A stretch of DNA of 64,000 nucleotides from Lachnospiraceae bacterium (GTDB taxonomy: Bacteria; Bacillota_A; Clostridia; Lachnospirales; Lachnospiraceae), in NCBI GenBank assembly GCA_004556565.1, contig SFGN01000020.1, positions 1 through 64,000 of the forward strand, given 5' to 3'. Under the pieces are notes generated by a model. That model saw only the letters and a list, made by a program, of their open reading frames with translations, ran no database searches and had not been told where the DNA came from. The translations under genes were made by a program, and so were the position numbers. Numbering within the stretch: position 1 is the first letter of the stretch; every line of letters starts with the position of its first letter. Shown here one piece after another: positions 35,331 to 43,070 of the stretch.

Positions 35331-35977
35331 AGTGTATCCCTTCTATATTGACAATCTTTTTTTTCACAACATTCGCATCCATGTGTGTGACATTTCGTAT
35401 CTGTGAGAGCCGCTCCGATTACTGCAGTCACTGATTTTGACGGAGACATCATAAAACCGTCAGTCATTGTAATCCCAATTGTTTTGGCACAATCCAGCAT
35501 CTGCATCACATCTTTCTGGCAGCTGATAGAAAAATCTCCGTATCCCGGACTGAACCTCGGACGCAGATATCTGCCCTCAGTCCTCATTTCTTCCGCAATC
35601 TTCTCCTGGCACTGATCACAATACTCCTCCAGAAGTGCCGCCGCACAAGCCTGTAGAACCACTGCCTTTGCCATATCCGTCAAAGAGACGCGGGCAATCA
35701 GTCGATCCACTCCGATTCCAAGTGTTGCGCCAAATAAAACAATCCTGTCGCACCCTCTCAGATTTCTTCCGAGACTTCTGCTTTTCACTTCCATTGTACC
35801 AATAATGACCGTGCCGTCATCTTTCCACTGCAAATCGAAGATGCGGCAGACGGACTTGCTGCCAACAACTGACCGTAGGCTCTCGAAAGAGTCTTTGATC
35901 AGCATAAGCGTCTGGTCATCTGCCGCATTTCTCCCATATCCAAGATAACGAATGGCCTCTCTCGTAATCTGGTCCAT
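35327..35977 (-). CDS. MetH activation-domain protein
   Basis: A 216-residue stand-alone version of the S-adenosylmethionine-binding activation domain that re-methylates oxidised cobalamin on MetH. The hallmark segment RPRFSPGYGDFSI (about residue 140) is intact. The Cys-rich tail 'CHTHGCECCEKKDCQ' may bind metal. Together with the truncated metH downstream (4-nt overlap) it restores a full methionine synthase from two chains; this split form is known in Firmicutes. The start at 35977 is 13 nt after the metF stop. Confidence 0.9.
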   Translation of the reverse strand: MDQITREAIRYLGYGRNAADDQTLMLIKDSFESLRSVVGSKSVCRIFDLQWKDDGTVIIGTMEVKSRSLGRNLRGCDRIVLFGATLGIGVDRLIARVSLTDMAKAVVLQACAAALLEEYCDQCQEKIAEEMRTEGRYLRPRFSPGYGDFSISCQKDVMQMLDCAKTIGITMTDGFMMSPSKSVTAVIGAALTDTKCHTHGCECCEKKDCQYRRDTL

Positions 35978-35990
35978 TCTCTCTGATCTC

Positions 35991-36860
35991 CTAACACTTA
36001 ATTATTTCTGAAAGATTTTCCATGATCTTTGCCGCCACATCCGGTTTATTCATCGAGTATATGTGAATATTCTTAATTCCATTGGCAAGCAGATCAATAA
36101 TCTGATCTGTCGCATATGCAATTCCGGCCTGTTTCATTGCTTCCGGGTTATCCCCAAAGCGGTCCAGCAGGGCAAGAAATCTTCTCGGGAACACTGTCCC
36201 TGAAAGTTTCTGGCTTCGTTTCATCTGAGATGCCGTTGTGATTGGCATAATTCCCGGCAGGACCGGTATCGTAATACCTGCTTCACGGATACGATAAAGG
36301 AAATTATAATGGATATCATTGTCAAAAAACATCTGTGTCGTGAGGAAATCCACCCCGCTGTCTACTTTCTGTTTTAAATATCTGATATCATCTTCCTTAT
36401 GCTCATTTTCCACATGCCCTTCCGGATAACATGCAGCACCGATGCAGAAATCCCCTCTTTCACGGATCGCCGCAACCAGCTCATAAGCATAACGATATCT
36501 GTCTTCTGTAGGAAACGTCATTCCCTCAGGAATATCTCCCCGAAGTGCAAGAATATTCTCGATCCCAAGCTGCTTCAGATTCTCAATCAACTGATGCACT
36601 TCTGCTTTCGTCGAGGATGCACAGGTCAGGTGTGCCAGGCTTTCCACGCCAAGCTCATTCCTGATATAAGTAGCAATCTTTGCAGTATTCTTGCTCGTTC
36701 CGCCGCCTGCTCCATATGTAACGCTGATATAAGACGGATTCAGCCCGGCAATTTTTGCCGTTGTATCCATCACGCTGTCAACTCCTGCATCCGTCTTAGG
36801 CGGAAACACCTCAAATGAAATGTGTATTCTGTCATCCCTCAGTCTGTCAATAATTTTCAT
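35991..36860 (-). CDS. metF: 5,10-methylenetetrahydrofolate reductase
   Basis: FAD-dependent TIM-barrel enzyme that makes the methyltetrahydrofolate used by MetH. The N-terminal 'HISFEVFPPKT' with the catalytic Glu, 'ISVTYGAGGGT' (FAD contact), and 'LALRGDIPEG' (the RGD segment) are all present. Length 289 is normal. GGAGACG precedes ATG 36860. It heads the methionine-synthesis operon and begins 50 nt after glgA. I see no S-adenosylmethionine riboswitch or T-box in that gap, so the group may be co-transcribed with glgA. Confidence 0.95.
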   Translation of the reverse strand: MKIIDRLRDDRIHISFEVFPPKTDAGVDSVMDTTAKIAGLNPSYISVTYGAGGGTSKNTAKIATYIRNELGVESLAHLTCASSTKAEVHQLIENLKQLGIENILALRGDIPEGMTFPTEDRYRYAYELVAAIRERGDFCIGAACYPEGHVENEHKEDDIRYLKQKVDSGVDFLTTQMFFDNDIHYNFLYRIREAGITIPVLPGIMPITTASQMKRSQKLSGTVFPRRFLALLDRFGDNPEAMKQAGIAYATDQIIDLLANGIKNIHIYSMNKPDVAAKIMENLSEIIKC

Positions 36861-36910
36861 CTGTTAATTCGTCTCCTCAATCATCATTTTCTTTCGTGTT
36901 ACTTATTTTG

Positions 36911-38359
36911 TTATTCTCCTATCAGACTTGTATACAGCTCCTGATATTTATTTGCGGATGTCTTCCATGAGAAGTCAGCCGCCATAGCGCGCTCAACCAT
37001 CTTGTTCCAGTCTTTTTTATGGTCATAGTAAACACGCTCTGCATACCGTACTGTGTTGAGCATCTCATGTGCATTGTAATTTTTGAAGCTGAATCCTGTT
37101 CCGGTCTTTTCAAACTCATTATACGGCTCTACCGTATCCTTCAGTCCGCCGGTCTCACGAACGATCGGAAGCGTTCCGTAACGCAGGCTCATCAGCTGGC
37201 TCAATCCACATGGTTCGAACAATGACGGCATCAGGAATGCATCACTGGATGCATAAATTCTGCGTGAGAGCTCATCGGAATAGAAAATATTCGCAGAAAC
37301 CTTTCCCGCGTACTTCCATGCAAAATGACGGAACATATTCTCATACTTTGCCTCACCTGTCCCAAGAACCACAATCTGAACAGCATCCTGGCACAGCTCG
37401 TCCATCACATACTCAACCAGGTCAAATCCTTTCTGATCAGTCAGACGGGATACCATACCGATCATCATTGTATGCTGATCCTGTACAAGTCCAAGCTGTT
37501 CCTGAAGTGCAAGCTTATTGGCAACTTTGTTCTTACGGAAATTCCCGATGTTAAAATTCTTTACGATACGTGTATCAATTTCCGGATTATAGTCAGTATA
37601 ATCAAGACCGTTGACTATGCCCCACAGATCATTGGAACGTGCATTCATCAGCCCGTCAAGATTCTCTCCGTAGAACGGTGTCTTAATTTCTTCCGCATAA
37701 GTACAGCTTACAGTCGTAACCTTATCTGCATATACGATACCGCCCTTTAACAGATTCGCACAATTGTATGCTTCCATCTTATCCGGAACAAAATAATAAT
37801 CAGGAAGTCCTGTGATTCCCTGTACAGTCTTTGTATCGTATACGCCCTGGAACTTCAGGTTATGAATGGTCATAACTGTTGCAATTCCGCGGTAATATTC
37901 ACCCATGAATCTAAAATGATCCAGATATACCGGAATCAGGCCTGTCTGCCAGTCATGGCAGTGAATAAGGTCCGGACGGAAATCAATGACCGGAAGAATG
38001 CTGAGCACTGCCTTTGAAAAAAATGCAAATTTTTCAATGTTCCATTTCGGATCTCCGTCATAAGGTGCGAATCCGTTAAAATAATATTCATTGTCAATAA
38101 AATAGAACTGAATCCCTTCATACTCGCAATGCATGATTCCGACATAACGGTCGTATCCTGAAAAATACATATGGAAATGATTCACATATTCCATCATGTT
38201 CTTCCATTTTTCTTTCATACAGCTATACTTTGGCAACACAACACGTACATCATACTTTTCCTTGTCAAAGTCCTTCGGCAATGAGCCTACAACATCGGCC
38301 AGCCCGCCTGTTTTAATAAACGGGACACATTCTGATGCTGCAAATAAAATCCTTTTCAT
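36911..38359 (-). CDS. glgA: Glycogen synthase (ADP-glucose)
   Basis: GT5-family glycosyltransferase that elongates alpha-1,4-glucan from ADP-glucose, used for glycogen storage. The N-terminal ECVPFIKTGGLADVVGSLP carries the KxGGL substrate motif, and the C-terminal Rossmann half has 'SRLTDQKGFDLV' and 'MPSLFEPCGLSQL' with the catalytic Glu. Length 482. Start ATG 38359 has GGAGGG at 7 nt; ATG 38365 is too close to that site. No other glg genes are in the window. A TATAAT box at 38410-38405 with a poor -35 may be its promoter. Confidence 0.93.
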   Translation of the reverse strand: MKRILFAASECVPFIKTGGLADVVGSLPKDFDKEKYDVRVVLPKYSCMKEKWKNMMEYVNHFHMYFSGYDRYVGIMHCEYEGIQFYFIDNEYYFNGFAPYDGDPKWNIEKFAFFSKAVLSILPVIDFRPDLIHCHDWQTGLIPVYLDHFRFMGEYYRGIATVMTIHNLKFQGVYDTKTVQGITGLPDYYFVPDKMEAYNCANLLKGGIVYADKVTTVSCTYAEEIKTPFYGENLDGLMNARSNDLWGIVNGLDYTDYNPEIDTRIVKNFNIGNFRKNKVANKLALQEQLGLVQDQHTMMIGMVSRLTDQKGFDLVEYVMDELCQDAVQIVVLGTGEAKYENMFRHFAWKYAGKVSANIFYSDELSRRIYASSDAFLMPSLFEPCGLSQLMSLRYGTLPIVRETGGLKDTVEPYNEFEKTGTGFSFKNYNAHEMLNTVRYAERVYYDHKKDWNKMVERAMAADFSWKTSANKYQELYTSLIGE

Positions 38360-38472
38360 AGACATACCCTCCACTTTATACATCTCATGTTTACAACTAT
38401 TGACATTATACCTCATTTAAAGAACAATGAAAAGAAAATTTTAATTTTATAGCTCAGCAATAATCGAAATTG

Positions 38473-38507
38473 TGGGCGAATCATGCTTGCATGAATGAGC
38501 ACGCTCG
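38473..38507 (-). terminator. Hairpins after spo0A
   Basis: Right after the spo0A stop codon the minus strand has TCATGC-AA-GCATGA inside a larger GCGA/TCGC pairing. There is no T run, so it may protect the message end instead of terminating. Confidence 0.3.
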
Positions 38508-39296
38508 CTATCGGTTTCGGTATTCCAACTGAATTGTATCGGCAATCAGAGCAATAAACTCAGAATTTGTGGGTTTTCCTTTCCCATTGCTTACCGTATA
38601 ACCGAACAAATCATCCAATGTATCTATTTTCCCCCGGCTCCATGCCACTTCTATCGCATGCCTGATCGCACGTTCCACCCTGCTCGACGTAGTCTGATAT
38701 TTTTTTGCGACTGTAGGATACAAAATCTTCGTTATGGCATTCAGGATATCCATATCTTCAACCGCCATCATAATGGCATCTCTCAGGTAATGGTATCCTT
38801 TAATATGCGCCGGGATTCCGATTTCATGCAGCATGTCAGTGACACGGGTCTCCAGATTCTCTTTTTTCATCTGTATATTCGGCAAAGCCTCTTCCACTCT
38901 CTTTTCGTGATTAGGAAACACTTTTCTTACGGATTTAATCCTGTTGATCAGCAGTTCGTTATTGAACGGCTTCATGATATAGTAATTTGCTCCTTTATTG
39001 AAGGCATCTTCCGTAATTTTTTCCTGGCCGACCGCTGTTACGATAATAAAACAAGGCCGCTTTTCGATGGTTTTGTCATGGCCGACCTCTTCCATTACGG
39101 TCAGCCCGTCCATTTTCGGCATGATCAGATCAAGAAGCACGACATCCGGCTGCCTGCTTTTTATAATCTGACAGATTTCCTCGCCGTTTCTGGCTTTTCC
39201 AACAACATTCAGTTCTTTATCCATGTTGATGACTTCTTCCAGCATGTCGAGCAATTTTTCATTATCATCAGCGATAGCCACATTTAAATGTCCCAT
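38508..39296 (-). CDS. spo0A: Sporulation master regulator Spo0A
   Basis: Response regulator that starts endospore formation when phosphorylated. The receiver domain (about 1-125) has the acidic pocket 'IADDNEK', the phosphoacceptor Asp in VVLLDLIMPKMDG (about 56) and the switch Lys in 'YYIMKPF'. The Spo0A-specific DNA-binding domain (about 150-262) contains 'TSSRVERAIRHAIEVAWSRG' and ends 'NSEFIALIADTIQLEYRNR'. Start ATG 39296 follows GGAGGAG at 8 nt. Normally spo0A lies directly behind spoIVB; here they are 16 kb apart. A promoter and a possible 0A box lie upstream, consistent with autoregulation. Confidence 0.97.
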   Translation of the reverse strand: MGHLNVAIADDNEKLLDMLEEVINMDKELNVVGKARNGEEICQIIKSRQPDVVLLDLIMPKMDGLTVMEEVGHDKTIEKRPCFIIVTAVGQEKITEDAFNKGANYYIMKPFNNELLINRIKSVRKVFPNHEKRVEEALPNIQMKKENLETRVTDMLHEIGIPAHIKGYHYLRDAIMMAVEDMDILNAITKILYPTVAKKYQTTSSRVERAIRHAIEVAWSRGKIDTLDDLFGYTVSNGKGKPTNSEFIALIADTIQLEYRNR

Positions 39297-39348
39297 AACC
39301 TGTTCTCCTCCCGGACAGATTCCCGGAACTGAAAAACGCCACTCACTT

Positions 39349-39377
39349 ATTATATATGCACATAATTTTACAATCAA
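39349..39377 (-). promoter_or_regulatory. spo0A: Promoter of spo0A
   Basis: TTGATT (39377-39372), 17 nt, TATAAT (39354-39349). A sigma-A type site; no sigma-H pattern seen. Confidence 0.55.
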
Positions 39378-39385
39378 GAAATTTC

Positions 39386-39427
39386 AGGCGTGTGTTTTCG
39401 ACACGCTTTTTCAGAAAACACACGCCT
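39386..39427. terminator. Terminator behind the antiporter gene, with an embedded 0A box
   Basis: A 14-bp perfect stem, AGGCGTGTGTTTTC with GAAAACACACGCCT (39386-39399 with 39414-39427). Its loop side carries TGTCGAA on the minus strand (39403-39397), which matches the Spo0A-binding box. The site is 20 nt upstream of the spo0A -35. Confidence 0.55.
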
Positions 39428-39473
39428 GTTATAATAATAAATATGTAGTATAAAAAACTTTCCTGTAAAATAG

Positions 39474-40772
39474 TTAATTCTTTCCCGATTTCTGTACTGC
39501 TTCCAGTTTTGTCTGACGGCGTTTTTTAACCTCTTCTGACATAGGTTTAATGTCTCCGGCAGCAGTCAGTGCCTGTCTTGTAAGCAGCGGTCCGACTAAT
39601 TCATAGATCAATACCGCAAATAATGTAATGTTACGGATCAGACGTCCTTCCTCACCGAGCTGCATTGCTGTCGTGCACATTCCAAGTGCAACTCCGGCCT
39701 GCGGAAGAAGTGTAATTCCCAGATACTTACAAATTGATGACGAACAATTCGTTGCCCTTGCACTGAAATAGGAACCAAGGTATTTTCCAAAAGAACGGAA
39801 AATGATATAAATTGCACCGATGCATACAATTGCAATATCCGTAAATACACTCAGCTCAAGTTCTGCACCGCTGATGACAAAGAATAATGCAAAAACCGGT
39901 GAAATCCATTTATCTGCCGCCCCCATCAGATCTTCAGACAACGGACAGATGTTACAGAACACTGTTCCAAGCATCATGCAGACAAGCAGTGATGAAAAGC
40001 TTACATGTACAGGACCGACATGGAAATCGATCATAGCCAGTGAAGCTGTCAGTGCTACGATAGCAATTGTAAGATTCAGACGGTTCGTGTTTGAATTGAA
40101 CAGTTTTTCCAGCTGTGTGAGAAGCCATCCCATGATTGCCCCGAGAAGCAGGGAACATACAATCTCTACAATCGGATTGACAATAATAGAGATGATGTCG
40201 ACAGACCCGCTGACAAGCGTTTTTGCAATACCAAACGAAACTGCAAATACAATCAGTCCGACCGCATCATCCAAAGCTACGATAGGAAGCAGCAGACTGG
40301 TAAGAGGTCCTTTTGCTTTATACTGACGAACAACCATAAGAGTTGCCGCCGGAGCCGTAGCTGTGGCAATTGCCCCAAGCGTTATAAGCTGAGGAAGAGA
40401 TAATTTATCCGGCATGATCAGATGGACGGCCAGCAGCGCACAGTCAACAGAAAATGTTGCTACTAACGCCTGGGCGACACCAATGACCGCAGCCTGTTTG
40501 CCTGTACTTTTCAAATCATTCAGCCGGAATTCATTTCCGATTGAAAATGCGATGAATCCCAATGCTACTTCAGAAACCAGAGACAGGCTGCCCACAGCTT
40601 CAGCTGAAGTAAATCCCAGTCCCTCAATGTGTAGTGCCCCGATACAGTAAGGTCCGATCAGCACACCTGCAATCAGATATGCAGTAACTGACGGAAGCTT
40701 AAACGGCTTAAACACTCTTGTCATAAGGAGTCCTGCCAACAGGGCGATCGATACAGATAATAGTGTGTTCAT
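39474..40772 (-). CDS. Cation:proton antiporter (CPA2 family)
   Basis: A 432-residue membrane protein with about twelve helices, similar to Kef/Na+-H+ exchangers. Conserved features include 'LPSVTAYLIAGVLIGP' in the first part, the unwound-helix 'TATAPAATLMVVRQY' and the ion-binding acidic pair region 'IVALDDAVGLIVFA'. It exchanges Na+ or K+ for H+; which one is not decidable. There is no C-terminal NAD-binding TrkA_N domain, so the gene encodes only the membrane part. It is monocistronic, with a terminator behind it and divergent from the flavin reductase genes. Confidence 0.88.
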   Translation of the reverse strand: MNTLLSVSIALLAGLLMTRVFKPFKLPSVTAYLIAGVLIGPYCIGALHIEGLGFTSAEAVGSLSLVSEVALGFIAFSIGNEFRLNDLKSTGKQAAVIGVAQALVATFSVDCALLAVHLIMPDKLSLPQLITLGAIATATAPAATLMVVRQYKAKGPLTSLLLPIVALDDAVGLIVFAVSFGIAKTLVSGSVDIISIIVNPIVEIVCSLLLGAIMGWLLTQLEKLFNSNTNRLNLTIAIVALTASLAMIDFHVGPVHVSFSSLLVCMMLGTVFCNICPLSEDLMGAADKWISPVFALFFVISGAELELSVFTDIAIVCIGAIYIIFRSFGKYLGSYFSARATNCSSSICKYLGITLLPQAGVALGMCTTAMQLGEEGRLIRNITLFAVLIYELVGPLLTRQALTAAGDIKPMSEEVKKRRQTKLEAVQKSGKN

Positions 40773-40941
40773 AACTTTCTTTTCCTTTCATTTTTTGCCA
40801 GAAATAGTATACGACCGACTTTATGGAAAATCAAGAATTGTTTTAATTTTTTGTCATAATCTTAACTATTTCTTTACAATATACAAACTGTTGTCATAAA
40901 AAGCTGCAATTTCTCATTACATCTGGTATGGGCACTTTTTT

Positions 40942-40952
40942 TCTGGTATAAT
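40942..40952 (+). promoter_or_regulatory. Extended -10 promoter of the flavin reductase pair
   Basis: TGGTATAAT (40944-40952) is an extended -10 element with no clear -35. The same TCTGGTAT start occurs 20 nt upstream, and TTGTCATAA occurs twice (near 40853 and 40891); either repeat could bind the MarR regulator. Confidence 0.5.
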
Positions 40953-40985
40953 AAAAATTAACAAATAAACAAAAGGAGGACGAAA

Positions 40986-43010
40986 ATGAGTAAAGATTCA
41001 TTATTATTACAGCCATTAAAAGTCGGAAATTTAACATTAAAAAACCGTATCATGTTTCCTCCGCTGACGACAGGATACGAAGAACGTGATGGCTCGATCG
41101 GGGAAAGGAGCTTTCATTTTTATGAAAGGCTGGCAAAGGGAGGCGTTTCCTACATTGTCATCGGTGATGTAACACCTGTTAATACCGCATCACCAACTCC
41201 GAAGCTTTGTGAGGATCGTCAGATTCCTACATTCAAGAAACTTGCAGATGCGTTACATACCTATGACTGCAAATTAGCACTGCAGCTTTTCCATCCGGAG
41301 TATGATGTGCCGGGCGTAGGAAAAATGATCATGGCATCCATGATGGCGATGAAAGCTGCGGAGGCAGCAAAAGCCCAGGGAGATATGACAGCTTTCGGAG
41401 CTAAAATGAAAGAAGCCGGACAGATTCGGACAGATGCATATGCAAAGTTACATCATGATATGCAGCATTTTGTATCTGAGGCCAGTGTTGAACAGTTAGA
41501 GGATATTAAAAAATCAATTGCCGCTTCTGCACGCAGAGCAATGGAAGCCGGTGTTGATGCAATCGAAATCCACGGTGACCGCCTGCTTGGTTCTCTGTGT
41601 TCTACCCTTCTTAACCACAGGACGGATTCCTACGGTGGTTCTTTTGAAAACCGTATTCGTTACGCGTTGGAAGTAGTCGCAGCGATCAAAGAAGCTGCTC
41701 CTACACTGATGATTGAATACAAATTACCGATTATCACCAAAAATGCAGATGGCAGCGACCGCGGAAAAGGCGGATTGTTTGAAAATGAAGGTATTGAATT
41801 TGCAAAAAGGCTGGAAGCAGCAGGCGTTGATATGATTCAGGTGGCACAGGCTAACCATACCGGCAACATGGGCGACACGATTCCTTCAATGGGAACAGTT
41901 CCATACAACTGGACATTACCGATCGCAAAGAAAGTAAAAGAAGCCGTATCTATTCCGGTTGCGACCGTAGGCCGTGTCGTTAACGTGAAAAACGGGGAAG
42001 ATATTTTAAGAAATAACGAAGCAGATATGATTGGTTACGGGCGTTCTTTACTGTGTGATCCTGACATTGCAGTCAAGCTTGAACAGGATAAGCCGATCCG
42101 CGAGTGCCTGAACTGTAATAAAGGCTGCGTGGATGCGATTCAGAACCGCCGTTATATTTCCTGTGTATTAAATGCGGAAAACGGCGACGAAGCAACTATT
42201 TATATTAAACCTGCGGAAGAAAAGAAACAGGTTATAGTTATCGGCGCAGGCATCGCAGGATTAGAAGCTGCCCGTGTAGCTGCCGTCCGGGGACATAAAG
42301 TTGACATTTATGAAAAATCCGGACAGATCGGCGGACAGATTCATCTTGCCGCTGTTCCTCCGCGCAAGAGTGAAATCATGCGCTCTATTGAATATTATGA
42401 GAAGGTACTGCCGGACTTAAATGTGACTATCCACCTGAACAGCGAATGTACAAAAGAAATGATGAATGCCGCAGATGCCGTGATCGTGGCTGTCGGTGCG
42501 CACGACATCATTCTTCCGGTTCCCGGTGCAGACAGTAAAACCGTCGTCTCTTCATGGGATGTTCTGTCAGGCAAGGCGGATATTTCAGGACACTGCGTCG
42601 TTATCGGCGGCGGGCTTGTAGGAACGGAAACAGCAGAATTTGCCCTTTCTAAAGGCTGTCAGGTTTCTATTGTCGAAATGACGGATAAGATCGCCAACGG
42701 AGAATCCTCAACGATTCTGCCGATCATTATGGACGATTTTGCAAAACACGATGTAAAACAATATGTAAATACAAAGGTCAGCAGTATTGTCAATGGCGGA
42801 AAGACCATCCTTGCTGCAGATACCAAAGAAAATAAAGAGGTTGCCATTGACTGTGATACAATTATCATGGCGGTCGGCTCTTCAAAGAATATCATCGATA
42901 TAGAAGGAGTTACTACACCGGTCAGCTACGTAGGAGATTGTTCCGGTGACAGAACTGCCAGCATCGCGGAAGCAATCCGTTCCGGGTATAAAGCAGCAAA
43001 CGAGATTTGA
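40986..43010 (+). CDS. bilR: Old-yellow-enzyme-type flavin/Fe-S reductase, probable bilirubin reductase BilR
   Basis: A 674-residue NADH:flavin oxidoreductase. The FMN TIM barrel (about 1-365) begins LLLQPLKVGNLTLKNRIMFPP. A [4Fe-4S] site follows at Cys 374, 377, 381 and 393, then an FAD domain (VIGAGIAGLEAA, 418-429) and an NAD(P)H domain (VVIGGGLVGTETAEFA). Two features are unusual. The catalytic segment reads EIHGDRLLGSLCSTLLN (194-210), with Asp198-Arg199 in place of the common HxxH; and residues about 110-165 are a helical Met/Ala/Lys-rich insertion. From memory, an Asp-Arg pair marks gut BilR, which reduces bilirubin to urobilinogen. The call rests on that pattern; another OYE substrate (bile acid, steroid, enoate) remains possible. 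AAAGGAGG precedes ATG 40986. The next gene encodes a second reductase. Confidence 0.62.
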   Translation: MSKDSLLLQPLKVGNLTLKNRIMFPPLTTGYEERDGSIGERSFHFYERLAKGGVSYIVIGDVTPVNTASPTPKLCEDRQIPTFKKLADALHTYDCKLALQLFHPEYDVPGVGKMIMASMMAMKAAEAAKAQGDMTAFGAKMKEAGQIRTDAYAKLHHDMQHFVSEASVEQLEDIKKSIAASARRAMEAGVDAIEIHGDRLLGSLCSTLLNHRTDSYGGSFENRIRYALEVVAAIKEAAPTLMIEYKLPIITKNADGSDRGKGGLFENEGIEFAKRLEAAGVDMIQVAQANHTGNMGDTIPSMGTVPYNWTLPIAKKVKEAVSIPVATVGRVVNVKNGEDILRNNEADMIGYGRSLLCDPDIAVKLEQDKPIRECLNCNKGCVDAIQNRRYISCVLNAENGDEATIYIKPAEEKKQVIVIGAGIAGLEAARVAAVRGHKVDIYEKSGQIGGQIHLAAVPPRKSEIMRSIEYYEKVLPDLNVTIHLNSECTKEMMNAADAVIVAVGAHDIILPVPGADSKTVVSSWDVLSGKADISGHCVVIGGGLVGTETAEFALSKGCQVSIVEMTDKIANGESSTILPIIMDDFAKHDVKQYVNTKVSSIVNGGKTILAADTKENKEVAIDCDTIIMAVGSSKNIIDIEGVTTPVSYVGDCSGDRTASIAEAIRSGYKAANEI

Positions 43011-43070
43011 TCAGGATCTGAACCAGATTGAGGTTTGATCAAGATTTATTATTTTATTATGGAGGAAAAA

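Noticed and set aside
36861..36910. S-adenosylmethionine riboswitch in front of metF
   Set aside because: The gap to glgA is only 50 nt, too short for an aptamer and terminator, and shows no matching stems.
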